DNA from: Clarkia xantiana subsp. parviflora
Taxonomy: Eukaryota; Streptophyta; Magnoliopsida; Myrtales; Onagraceae
Assembly (NCBI GenBank): GCA_036873135.1
Contig: JAPTYO010000015.1
Coordinates: 12,255,683-12,319,682 of the forward strand
Direction: 5' to 3'
Length of the DNA stretch: 64,000 bases
Shown piece by piece: positions 34,301-45,835 of the stretch. Positions within the stretch are counted from its first letter, which is position 1. Each line of letters starts with the position of its first letter. A program made the position numbers and the translations under genes. Below the pieces are notes generated by a model, which saw only the letters and a list, made by a program, of their open reading frames with translations, had not been told where the DNA came from and made no database searches.

Positions 34301-36972
34301 CATGTCTGGAATCGGAGCTCCTTGATGAATCCGGCGTCGAGCAATCTGCCTACCTCCTGCTGGATCGCGATCCTCTTGTCCGTGCCCATCGGACGCCTTC
34401 TCTGCGCGATAGGTTTGATTGCGGGATCAATCTTCAGATCGTGCACGATCACGTCGGGGCTGATTCCTGGCATATCACTTGGTGACCAGACAAACAACTC
34501 CTTGAACTCCTTCAGGAGCTCGATCAGCTCTTGGGCTCTTTCCTCCGACAAAGCAGACTCGATCTTCACCTTCCTTCGAGGTCCATCAATCTCAACCTCC
34601 TTCAGATCCTCCATGGGGGCAGGCCGCCCAAACTCCTCTCGAGGATCGGCATCGGTTTGCAGGACAGCCATGGCTTCCCTTCTTCTTCATCGAGTAGCAT
34701 TAACATAGCATTTTCGTGATGCCACCTGATCGCCCTTGACCTCTCCGACGCCGTGATCCGTCGGGAAATTTATCTTCTGGTGGACGGTTGAAGCGACTGC
34801 CATGAAGATTGATGGTGGTCCCCCTGATAATGGCGTTGTATGTTCCCGCGGATTCTACCACAACGAAGTCCACGTTCCGCCTTTCCATATTCCAGCCACT
34901 ACTAAACTCCACCGGTAAGGTAATCATCCCCAGCGGATAGGAAGTCGATCCGGAGAAGCCCACCATCGGGAAGTTCACCTGCGTCAGGTCCTTCTTCGTC
35001 TTTCCCATGGCTTCCAGGGCGTCTAGGAAAAGAATGTCGGAGGAGCTCCCTCCGTCTATCAGGATCCGCTTCATCTCGAATCCGTCCACGTCTAGGGTCA
35101 CGACCAAGGCGTCATCGTGGGGGCTTTCCACGCCTATCAAATCCTCCGCTGAGAAAGAAATCACCATTTCCTCCTTTAGAGTCCACGACCGGGACCTCTT
35201 TCCTAGCACCACAGCAGCGGAGATGCGAGAAGCATAATTCTCCCGAGAAGCGGTGGTGTCACCTCCCGCTGCCATTCCTCCGTGAATGACGTTAATGGTT
35301 CCCCGTCTCTCCTTACGGGCACCGGAACCAGAGGGCTCTGACTCAACCTTCTTCTTCTTCGGGGATCGGTCACGGCACTTGGAACGGGACCGTGACTGAC
35401 TTTTGGAGCGAGATCGGCACCTTCCTCTTCCGACGAACTCCTTAAGCTTCCCCTTCTGGATCAGCTTTTCTATTTCCTTCTTCAGCTCCCGACAGTTATC
35501 CGTGTCGTGCCATTGGCTCGATGGTACCGCAATAACGATCTGAGCGGCCTCCCAGGAACTCTCCTTCCTTCCTCGGGGGTTATCGGGCGAGACCCTGCCG
35601 ATCCATCACAGCTAGCACGGAAGTCATCGAGCTGTTGATGGGAACACTACGACCCTCGCGGTTATCCTTCTTCGGAGGACGCCTGTCCTCCCTTCTCTCG
35701 GGGCGACCGCGGTTCCTACTCCCCTCCGACTTGTCGCTCCCTTTGCGATCATCCGACAGCTTGGACGATGGCTTTCCTCTTGCTGACTTCGGAGGATCCA
35801 GCTCTCCAGCAGCAATCTTCGACTCCTGGACGTCAATTTGCTGTTTCACCCTCGCTTGCAGGGCCTCCATACTCCACACAGCCTTCGCGACTACACTGTG
35901 CATCAGGTCGGAACCATACGGAGCAGTAAGGTTCCGAAGGAAAGTGCGGATGGTCTCACCCTCCGATATCTCTTCATCGATCTCCGCGGCACTTGCAGTG
36001 AACCGTTGGTAGTAGTATGCCAACGATTCATCGGGTCTCTGCACCACCTGGGTCAGGGACCTTACACTCTTCAGGAGACGCCTCCGACCTTGGTATTGTT
36101 TGATGAATCGATCATGCATGTCCGCCCAGCACGTAATACTCCCCGGCGGTAGGCTGAAAAACCATGTCATGGCCCTCTCTCCCAGGGTGATCGGGAACAG
36201 CGAACATACAAGATCGTCATTCGAGGTCCTTCCCATGCAAGCCTGGACATGTCTCTGAACATGGCGGACCGGGTCTCCTTCGCCATCATACTCCTTGATG
36301 GTTGGAATTCCTAGCCCTGGCGGGGCGACAGTATCCAGCAGCCGCGGAATGAAAGGATGGCTGGATCGATCCCTCAACTCTGATGTCATCTGCTTCTGGT
36401 CGCCCATGCAGATGCTGACGATCTTCACCACCTGATCGGGAGTGATAGGGCCATTCAGGGGAATGGTCCTGTTTTGCACTGGTCCCGGGCCGTCGACCAC
36501 GAACTTCTCCAAGTGTGCGGGTTCCTTACCCCTATTCCTGGGCTGAACCTCCTGTTCTTCTGGAACCACCCTCGGAGGGGGTGGGGGCAGCTCTTCTCGC
36601 GGAGGTAACTCCTCCGCTCTCCTGGCAGCCTCTCTTTTATCCAACAGAGCCTCCATGGCCGCTAAGAACATAGGCATGGCATCTGCCACTGCCTTGGCCA
36701 ACTCCGAATTTGAGGAAGAGCCTACTTCCCTTCGCGGGACCTCCTCTCTGTGCACCACCGGATTTGGAGGGGCATCCACATCCCTTCGCGGAATGTCTTG
36801 CCTGTTCACCGTTGTGTCTCGGACTGAGACCTCATCATCACCATGCCCCCCTGTTGGGAAACAGCAGGGTGCTCACCTTGTTCAGCAACATGTTCCAGCA
36901 ACGGGGAATTGACAGTTCCAGCGGGCGAGAACTGCCGGCCTGAACTTGCTTCTTCTTGCCACCACCGGCCAT
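31318..36972 (-). pseudogene. gag-pol of element C (multiple lesions)
   Basis: Gag start at 36972 (MAGGGKKKQ). Long open pieces: gag 36809-35580, protease 35275-34700, RT 34671-33541, and 33300-31318, which is an uninterrupted RNase H, archaeal-type RNase H (YTDGSSSVEGSG, NNEAEYEAL) and integrase (CHEGA, CDACQRY, VAIDCFSKW, ISDNGPPF, QVESANK). Lesions: one-base loss near the gag start; TAC to TAA at 35580; two small deletions near 35505-35540 in the zinc knuckle; two-base loss near 34805; CGA to TGA near 34690; AAA to TAA near 33541; CAG to TAG near 33305. The protease (LIDGGSSSD) and RT (YVDDM) catalytic residues are kept. Confidence 0.9.
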
Positions 36973-37007
36973 TGATCTGGTAGAAACTATTTTGGATTTT
37001 TGTTAGT

Positions 37008-37026
37008 TTCCCATAGACGGCGCCAA
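37008..37026 (-). promoter_or_regulatory. primer binding site of element C
   Basis: TTGGCGCCGTCTATGGGAA next to the 5' LTR, one base different from A and B. Confidence 0.85.
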
Positions 37027-37784
37027 TGTTGGATCACGGGCGAAGCTCCGTTACGTCCTTGACGGAAAGCTTGGACTCCTGGGCTCCGCGTATCCTGCAT
37101 AAGGGGATAACCTGGGTGGTGACCCAGAATCCCTCTCCGATGCTTAAATGAGTATACGATCAATGGGGTGGCAGCAGTAATTCTAAGTGCATATTAGAGT
37201 TTGTGTTTTCTGAGGTAACTTCCTCCTTTATATAGGCAGGGAAGTTACTCAGTTACCTGTGACCGTGATTGGCCGTTTTTCCCATGATTCCGTGTATCTC
37301 GCTACGATTCCGTATATCTCGTTCGGGATTCCATATATCTCGCCCCACGCTCCGCGTATCTTGCCCACTCTCCGAGTATCTCGGGCACGCCCTGCGTATC
37401 TCGGGGGAGTTTATCTATATCTTTAACCGTCTTCCCACTACTCATTCTAGTAGGCGGGTTTCTCGATCTTATCCTCTGATCACAAGTCACAACTTCTGTC
37501 GGGGACTCCAGAGTTATCTCATTTTAGGTCACCACCCAGGACCTTTTGTCTCACGAGACAGGTCCAGCCTCCGCGGGGATTTATTATCGGGGCCTTTACT
37601 AAGGCATATCGGGGCCTGCTCAGAGGCTTCTCGTCGGGAGCCTTCAGCTCATATGTCGGGACCGCTTAAGTCGGGACCCTTCATGCTGGGCCTCTGAGCC
37701 TTCCAGGCTTTTCACGAGGCCCGCTGGACCTACTCGCCGTCCATTGGCTGTTAACGGGGCTAACGATTACTTCGGAACCCATCA
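37027..37784 (-). repeat. 5' LTR of element C (758 bp)
   Basis: Partner of 26247-27004. TATA box at 37228-37234 (minus strand), U3 subrepeats at about 37290-37410, followed by AGGAC target duplication. Confidence 0.95.
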
Positions 37785-37986
37785 AGGACTAGTACAAATT
37801 TTGCTTCTAGGATTGGCGTGGGTCGGTCCGGGGCCCCGAAAGCTGACCCGCTGGATATTTTTCCCCAACAGACCCGCCCCGAGAGGTTCATGGGGCAATT
37901 TCAGGTCGGCTTGGCTGACCCGCGTGGCGGGTACGGGGATGTCAATACCAACCCTGATCCGCCCCGTTGACATCCCTAGGTTTTAC

Positions 37987-38455
37987 GCTCCAAAGACTAG
38001 TTTATAGATCGTCTATCCAATGTATTATTTTCATTATTACGTCGTAAAAACCTTAAAATCAAATAGAAATTCTTTTATTAAAAAGTTACTTCAAATCCAA
38101 AAATGTTATTGTCACACATCACAAGACTTTTTACATTCTACGCAGGCCAAGCATTTTTACGTGCTTTCCGAAAATATCCTGACGTAAGGGTTTGGTCAAT
38201 GAATCTGCAACCGTATGTTTCAAACGCATGAATTCAACTGTGATCAGCTTGTCCTCTACCACACTCTTATCATAGTTGTATTTAAAATCAATGTGTTTTG
38301 TCCTACTATGGTACTTTGGATTCTTGACTGCCTATATCGCTGCTTGACTGTCAAAGTAAATGCGCAAAGGCTCACTCCCGTCCTCGACGTCAAGCAAGGC
38401 GGTCAAGAGTCTCAATAACCAGACAGCCTCCTGTGCATTCTTGAACTTAAGTTGG
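37987..38455 (-). mobile_element. Ty1/copia relic: RNase H end of pol and start of 3' LTR
   Basis: On the minus strand, 38455-38110 reads as the copia RNase H C-terminus: KNAQEAVWLLRLLTAL, YFDSQAAI, PKYHSRTKHIDFKYNYDKS, then VADSLTKPLRQDIFGK and KHVKMLGLRRM, with an in-frame TAG after AAI. The LTR follows from about 38100 down to 37987 and continues at 25627. The upstream part is lost where relic D begins, so D probably inserted into this pol. Confidence 0.75.
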
Positions 38456-38969
38456 CTTGGGAGCTCTCACTTCTTTATAGCTTTCTCTCTCAAGATTTAT
38501 CATTTTAGCATGTAGAGGGCTCATCGCATACCACCCCCCTCGTGGTGTCGATACTACCTCTTGTGCAAGTATTAGGAAGAATGCACGCATACACTGCAAG
38601 GCACGCACACTCATACCCTGCATGGCGCATACACGAAGACATTCCAAGGCGTGCACGTGCAAACACCGCAAGGCACGCGCGTGCAGACACCATAAGACAC
38701 ACGCATACAGATATAGCAAGGGATAATGTGTCGACACTCCGGGACGTCAACGTCCTTACATACGAACGACTATACATGCAGACACTCAAACACTTAGCCA
38801 TTTTAATGGCTTGCAAACCCCCGACACTCCGACACCCAGACATCCTGACTGTCTGACACCCATGATTTCTGACAACCCGACATACGATAACCCATCATTT
38901 CAACTACACAACACTTAAGGGACCCGACGACTTCCGAGTCAACGACCCGCGAAGAACTAGGTCACAACA
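38453..38969 (+). repeat. probable 5' LTR of relic element D
   Basis: The segment from the break in copia pol (TGGCTTGGGAGC) to GGTCACAACA is followed directly by TTTTGGCGCTGTATGCGAG, a Tat-like primer site. The ACA ending resembles the CCAACA of A, B, C and E. No partner LTR is in the window. Contains a stretch rich in GGCACGC/ACACGC words at 38580-38720. Confidence 0.5.
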
Positions 38970-40799
38970 TTTTGGCGCTGTATGCGAGATTCGAACAAAA
39001 AGTCATTACTCGCCTCCAAGAGCTAAATGGCCAATACAAACGTTGGCATTCACAGATACTTCCCAATAGGAAACTCATAGTCCAACACAAGAGACATGCT
39101 AATACAAACACTGGAACGCCACGCTGCGCTACTCTGACATTGCAACCACCGCTCAACGACTGTGTTTACCGCCGCCCCTGTAATAGTGTTCGTCACCGCA
39201 ACAGCAATCGCTGCTACCGCCGTCGACGCAACGCTAACACCGCCACCGTTGCGACTCCGGTTACCACAAACCATCAGGCCCACGTCTCTATCACTCCGGC
39301 CCGGCGAAGGGATCGCTATCACCGGAAATCGTCGTCAACTGAAAACACTGACGAGATAACTTAATCCAGGATACCAACGCGAAGCCCCCATACACCCGCT
39401 ATCATACCTACCGCAGGTGTATCCTTTGCAGCAAGAACTATATGTATACAATCACATAATTGCAGGTCATACCAATGCGCGATCAATGCAAAACGACTAT
39501 ATATTCAACACAAGCCTGTCGAGACCTCCAACCGAGGAACTCTCACGACCGACGCAGGGAATAACCCCTTACTATACATTCAATGCTCCAAGCAGCTAAC
39601 TATTTCTATGCATTGCATATTTCTATCTCCTAACAATGACTAATAGGAATCAAGGAAAATATGAAGCAAGGGAAGGTCGAACCTTCAAAAATTCGATCCA
39701 ACTCGAAAAACGACTTGCCTTGGTCCACCATCGCCGCCGGAAAATTATCACATGCCACTTAAGCTCTGCTCGAGGTGGTCACTCAGTGAGCAGCGTTCAC
39801 CAATCAAGCTCACATCTTTCACCATTCAAGCTCACAGCTTTCCGAGGACCCCTCTTCAATTATTAGAGCGGTCGCAACCGCCTTGCTCTATCAAACTAGC
39901 AACACCAAAGAAGAGCACTAGCTGTCAAACGCACACACCTCCTAAGTGTGTACGTCCCTAAAATGCACCCAAGTCATGGATATTCAACAGCTCAACTTTT
40001 AATTACGCACAAGTAAGAAACCATACTTCAACACCTCCTATGAACGGTGGTCGAACGCTCGGCAACCAAGATTAGCCCCAGTGCAAAAAGGAAGAGATAA
40101 TTTTAAACTCCTATACCACCTTTCAACATGGGAAGAGAAACAACAACATTTTCAAAACTTCGTGAATGGAAACAAACAAATACATCCGGTCAAACACCCG
40201 TCCGACCAGTGCCTACAACAACCAAATCACAGATTACGACATGACAGCTGGTCCGTCACGCCTGCGAAAGCGCCATTACCCAACAATCCCCAAATGGGGT
40301 CATGCGCTGAATACACCTCTATTTAGGAACTCAAAGGCATCTAACATCGTGTCGCGATAATAAACAAGAGGGGGACACCATTCAAGGGACAACCTCACCA
40401 CCACTACGGAACGCAAACACCAATCGACCTAACAACATGGGAAATAAGGATTCAAGATCAACTCCTACGTTATACGCACATCTAGACCAAACCCATCATG
40501 TGTGAAGGGCAGCAAAGCTATCTCCGTCATCTTACAATATGCCACTCGGAACAGATGCTAGTAATAAGCACTATCTCCGATTACAACAAAAGGAAAAACA
40601 GGGGACCCCGTAAGTTCGACATTCCTCAACCATGTATACATCCGTGAAACAAGCACAACTTCAAAAGAAGTTCAACTACAAGTCATAACCACCACGGGGG
40701 TACAAAACCATGAAGATTCAGGAGGTATTACCTACCTCTCGTACGAAGACTACCAAATTCGAGGTTCTCCACAAAAAACACTCGGAAATTAGTTTAAAC
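38970..40799 (+). other. degenerate internal region of D, no intact gene
   Basis: Starts with the primer-site-like TTTTGGCGCTGTATG and a short plus frame (38972-39364, ALYARFEQKVITRLQELN) that could be an eroded gag start. The rest has short frames only and no recognisable domain. It is interrupted after 40799 by the copia element. Confidence 0.45.
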
Positions 40800-40804
40800 A
40801 AAAA

Positions 40805-41080
40805 TATAGAGTATATAAGTTGATATGCTCACATTGCATCTTGTCATTTACACTTGCATTTACTTCTATCATGTCATTAGATGATTGTATAAGGTTATTA
40901 TATGGTGCATATATCATGTAGTACATGTTACATGGTGTATGCACCTTGGTGCACCAAGTTGGGCACATAGGATAGCTAGTCCTAGTTGGTGATCCTTATC
41001 ACCTAGTATATATAGTTTACCTATTGCATTGTAATCCCTAATCATCAATCAACAAATGATTCAACCTTCTAAAGCTTTTA
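40805..41080 (+). repeat. 5' LTR of the copia element (276 bp)
   Basis: Starts TATAGAG and ends GCTTTTA, so the termini are TA...TA rather than TG...CA, a rarer but known non-canonical form. Identical by eye to 50283-50558. Confidence 0.9.
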
Positions 41081-41093
41081 TGGTATCAGAGCC
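41081..41093 (+). promoter_or_regulatory. primer binding site, initiator-Met tRNA type
   Basis: TGGTATCAGAGCC directly follows the LTR, the classic copia primer site complementary to the initiator methionine tRNA 3' end. Confidence 0.95.
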
Positions 41094-41532
41094 ACCTCAA
41101 ATGGCGGCACAACCACAAAGCTAAAGAAGACCAAGCTTCTTCAAAGTTTTGCCTTAACATTCACCTTGTTCAAGTGTGGATTTGCAACTTCAGCTTCGTG
41201 GATCATCTTTTCTACTTCAACAATCCATTTCTTACTTAATAATGGACATATAGTAAGTGGAATTTCAAGAACTCAACACGCATAAAGTAGATCTGCACCT
41301 AGACTAAGCATAGCCAAGATGACTTAGCACTAGTTTGCTTGTTCTTGAAGAATTCAGCCTTGTTGAGCTGATTGCGTGTTTGATATTCCTATTTCCTGGA
41401 GTTTGCTTTGTTTCTCTGCATTTGGATATGGATTTTGAACATGTTTCAGCTGCGCCCCTTGCTTGATATCTGGATTTCCATTGCTTGATTTCCCTTATCT
41501 ACACATTGCTCGGCTGAGGAGCATTTGTGCCT
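41094..41532 (+). other. 5' leader of the copia element, first part
   Basis: Untranslated leader with no long frame. It stops at the inverted LTR and resumes at 45701, so the leader was opened by the inverted copy. Confidence 0.75.
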
Positions 41533-41804
41533 AGCTTTAGAAGGTTGAATCATTTGTTGATTGATGATTAGGGATTACAATGCAATAGGTAAACTATATA
41601 TACTAGGTGATAAGGATCACCAACTAGGACTAGCTATCCTATGTGCCCAACTTGGTGCACCAAGGTGCATACACCATGTAACATGTACTACATGATATAT
41701 GCACCATATAATAACCTTATACAATCATCTAATGACATGATAGAAGTAAATGCAAGTGTAAATGACAAGATGCAATGTGAGCATATCAACTTATATACTC
41801 TATA
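41533..41804 (-). repeat. inverted internal LTR copy, lacking four terminal bases
   Basis: Reverse complement of the outer LTRs but four bases short (TTTA of the LTR end missing) where it meets the leader. Integrase would normally leave a full LTR end and a duplication, so a non-integrase join is likely. Confidence 0.9.
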
Positions 41805-44800
41805 TTCTCCCATCCTTTTCTTCTTCTTCTCTTCTTTCTTGGAACACATCCTTGATTCCATATAGCTTTAGCAAAGCTAAGTGTTGACTCTTGACCAATG
41901 CCTTGGTAAGCAAGTCAGCAAGTTGTTCCTTTGAAGGAATGTAATGGACACCTATGAATCCCTGTTGAATATGATGTCTTGTGAAGTGTCAGTCTAGCTC
42001 AATGTGCTTGGTGCGCTCATGGAACATGGGATTCTTTGCAATCTTCACAGCTGCTTGGCTATCTGTGTAGATTGGGATAGGAAGAATGACTTGTATGCCA
42101 AGTTCCTTGAGGATTCTTCCCACCCAAAGTGCCTCTTGAATTGCAACTCTTAGGCATCTATACTCTGCTTCAGCACTTGATAGGGAAATTGTGTCTTGCT
42201 TCTTTACCTTCCAGACTATCATAGCTTCTCCTAGCTTGACACAATAAGCACTCACTGATTTCCTACTAAAAGGGCAAGCAGCCCAATCAGAATCACAAAA
42301 CAAACTCAAATTGAGCTTGTTGTTGGAAGGATAGATCAATCCTTGCCCTGGAGTGCCTTTAATGTATTTGATGACTCTTATGACTGCATCATGATGGGAC
42401 TTCTTTGGCTTGTCAACAAATTGACTGAGTCTTTGCACTGAAAAGCTAATGTCTGGCCTTGTCATGGTAAGGTATAGCAACTTGCCAATGATCCTCCTAT
42501 AAGAAGTGGCATCCTCCAAGAGTGTATCATCAATGTTTGAATTAGTTGCTTTGTCAAACTCATGTGTGGTGAGTTTGACATTGAACTCCATAGGGGTTTC
42601 AGCAGGCCTTGCAGCCCCTAGGCCAGCATCCTCAATGAGTTCAATTGCATACTTCCTTTGGTTGATTACAAGACCTCTATCTGACCTTGCAATTTCAAGT
42701 CCCAAAAAGTACCTCAAATCTCCTAAGTCCTTCAATTTGAAGTGTGTTTGGAGTGTGTTCTTCAATTGATTGATCATCTTGGTGTTGGAGCCAGTGATTA
42801 GAAGATCATCAACATAGGTGAGAAGAAAAACTTTGTCATCACCTTGTATCTTGGTGAACAAGGAATGATCTGAGGCACATTGTTTGTAACCATTCTTCAA
42901 TAAGGTTTGAGTGAGCTTGATGTTCCATTGTCTTGAAGCTTGTTTGAGACCATATAAGGACTTGTTGAGCTTGCACACAAGTTTGGGATATCCCTCAAGA
43001 GACTTGGAATGATTGAAACCTTGGGGAATGTCCATATACACTTCTTCATTTAGGTCACCTTGAAGAAAAGCATTGTTTACATCCATGTGGTACAATCCCC
43101 ATGATTTGGAAGCTGCCAAAGCTAATATGATCCTCACTGTGTCCATTTTGACTACAGGGGAGAATGTCTCATTAAAATCAGTCCCTTCAATTTGAGTGAA
43201 TCCCTTGGCAACCAACCTTGCTTTGTATCTTTCAATGGAACCATCAGAATTGTATTTGACCTTAAATACCCATTTGCAACCAATTGAAGATTTGCCTTGT
43301 GGGAGTTCTATTAGCTCCCAAGTGTTGTTGTTTTGAAGTGCCTGCATTTCCTCCTTCATGGCCAAGATCCATTTTGGGTCTTTGATTGCTTGTTTATATG
43401 TGGTTGGCTCTTTGATCTTGTCAAGGGCAGCCAAGAAGCATTTGTATTGTGGACCCAAGTTGTCATAGGAGACATACTTCTCCATTCCAAAGATAGCATT
43501 TGAACTTGATCTTTGTTTGAGTTCAGCAAGCCTTGCACTTCTCCTAGGAGGTGGTGGGTGTAGTTGTGCAATTCTAAGACTCCTTCTCAGATTGGAAGGT
43601 TGGGGTGCTTGTTCTTCAATTGGTTGTTGAGGTGGTTGATCCTCAATTGGAGGTGCTTGATCATCCATTTGAGGTGTGACAACCTCAATGGGAGGAGTGT
43701 TGGTTGATATCTCCATGTCAAAATGAAATGGATTCTCAGGTGGGAAATCCTCAAGTGGTTGCTTGACTCCCAAGCAAGATGGAATAAGAGCCTTTAGAGC
43801 ATCCTTAGACATGCTAAAGGGGAAAATATCCTCATGGAAATGAACATCCCTTGATACATGAAACACTGAGTTTGAAATGTTCATCACAAGGTATCCTTTT
43901 TGAGATGTTGAATATCCCATTAGGATGCATGGTTCAGCCCTTGGACTAAACTTGTCATGGTTGTTCAATTTGGTTGAAAAACATAGACAACCTATAGTTC
44001 TCAAGTGATGAAGGGAAGGAGTCTTGCCATATAACACTTCAATAGGTGATTTGAACTTCAAGATAGAGGTGGGAAGCCTATTGAGTAAGTAACAAGCATT
44101 GAGTATGCAATACCCCCAATGCCTCAAAGGCATGGATGCTTGAAATCTTATAGCTCTAGCAATGTTGAGGATGTCCCTATGTTTGCGTTCCACCCTTCCA
44201 TTTTGTTGTGGTGTATGCACACAACTTGTTTGATGAAGAATGCCAAATTGAAGAAGCAAACCTTTGCAAACAGAATTGATGAACTCAGTTCCATTATCAC
44301 TCCTCAAAGTTTTGACCATTGTTCCAAATTGATTCTTCACCATGATTAAGAAATTCTTGATGTGCAAGAAAGTATCACTTTTGTGCCTCATCAAGTAAAC
44401 CCAAGTTGCCCTTGAGTGATCATCAACAATGGTCAAGAAGTATTGATTATTCTTGAAGGTAGGCACTTTGTAAGGACCCCATAAATCCATGTGAACCAAA
44501 TCAAAGGGCTTTGAAGCAATAGAATCACTGGTTGGAAAAGAAAATCTAGATTGTTTTGCAAGAGGACAAATAGTGCATTGTTTGATACAACCATATGTCT
44601 TATTCAAGCCTAAAACATCCAAATGATTCAAATATTGTTCAGAGACATGGCCCAAACGCCTATGCCATCTCAATACTTCATCCTTATTCTCCAAGCAAGC
44701 AGCTGCCAACTTCCTTGGGCTTGAAGGCACCACATCCTTCAAAGTGTATAGTCCTCTATTCCATTCCCCAATCACCATGGACTTGCCACTCTGGCCCTGA

Positions 44801-45700
44801 AGTAACACATGATCACAAGTAAAGATCACTTTGCAATTTAACTGGCTAGGTAACCTAGATACAGAGATCAGATTGAACTTGAAGTCAGGGACCAAGAGTA
44901 TGTTGGTCAAGGTAAATCCACTTGAGAAAGAACAAGAACCAACATGAGTCACTTTGCATTTGTGACCATTTGGCAAGTGCACATATTGGTGATCTGAATC
45001 ACTTTTCTTCAAATCATGTAGCCACTCAACTTGATGAGTGATATGGTTAGTAGCACCTGAGTCAACTATCCAAACCATAGAATCACTAGATATACCTGCC
45101 ATGTTGACATGAGCTTGATCCATATCCTCAAAGCTTAGGGGTGTATGATCAAAGTGATCATTATGGGCAGCAACATGTTGGATTCTTTTGTCAGCTGTGC
45201 CATGAAATATCCTTTTGTCCTTGGCTGCCACATGCTCAATTGTGCTTGAGTTGCCCCCTTCTTCAACAATGTTGGCTGAATTCCAATTCCTCTTAGGAGC
45301 ATTTGGATTGGTTTGATGAATTGGGTGATCATATGGGTAGCCATGTTTGATGTAGCAATTGTCTTCAATGTGACCTCTCTTGCCACAATAGTTGCAAGTA
45401 TTGATTGGTCTCTGACTTGAAGGATTGAAGTTGCCTCTTCCAAAGCCATTTCCTCTTCCAATGCCATTGCCATTGCCTCTAGCAAAGCCTCTACCCCTTG
45501 CATATCCTCTTCCATTGCCTCTACCACCACCATAGGATGGATGCTTTCCAGTGAACAAGGCAGTTGCCTCACCCACATCACCAATGGAACCAGAGATGGT
45601 CCTTTGGCTTTCTTCTTGTACCAATACAGAGAAGGCAATGCTAAGGGAAGGAAGTGGTTGTCTCATAAGTAAAGTGCTCCTAATGTGTCCATAGGAGTCA
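41805..45700 (-). pseudogene. inverted, 5'-truncated copy of the copia polyprotein
   Basis: Minus-strand frame from the breakpoint at 45700 to a TGA at 41989. It lacks the first roughly 180 gag residues and the start codon context, and a TGC to TGA change after KHIELD removes the last 66 codons. The remaining 1,200-plus codons, with zinc knuckle, protease, integrase, RT (YVDDLL) and RNase H, are identical to the plus copy except one Val for Ala in EAMIVWKVKKQ. It has no promoter-proximal start, so it is not expected to be translated. Confidence 0.93.
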
Positions 45701-45835
45701 ACAACCTTGGTGTACTACTTTTGTTTGTAGTGCAACTTGTGTATGCGATTTTGATTGGATTGTGGCAGCAGATTTCTTGGATTTGGATTCCTATTATTCA
45801 CATTCCATACCTACTTGTGTTATCTGAGTTACAAA

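Larger units (their letters stand above)
26247..37784 (-). mobile_element. Ty3/gypsy Tat-type LTR retrotransposon C (complete, 11,538 bp)
   Basis: Two 758-bp LTRs flanked by the perfect target duplication AGGAC (26242-26246 and 37785-37789). Same plan as B: antisense gene (27608-30337), repeat block, gag-pol on the minus strand. The LTRs differ at about 20 positions by eye (roughly 2.6%, mostly transitions), so it is older than B, and its gag-pol is correspondingly more damaged. Subfamily shared with A. Confidence 0.95.
25636..37978. mobile_element. non-autonomous hAT-type element (about 800 bp) split by element C
   Basis: The left end starts TAGGGGTGGCAACGGGG and the right end reversed starts TAGGGATGTCAACGGGG, an imperfect terminal inverted repeat typical of hAT. 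Perfect 8-bp duplications GGTTTTAC flank it (25628-25635 and 37979-37986). Own sequence is 25636-26246 and 37790-37978. It has GC-rich ends with CCCGC words and a TA run at about 25790-25808. No transposase is encoded; an open frame at 25946-26168 looks spurious. It sits inside a copia LTR. Confidence 0.88.

Noticed and set aside
38505..38856. Overlapping frames on both strands in the ACACGC-rich segment
   Set aside because: Low-complexity composition makes long frames by chance.
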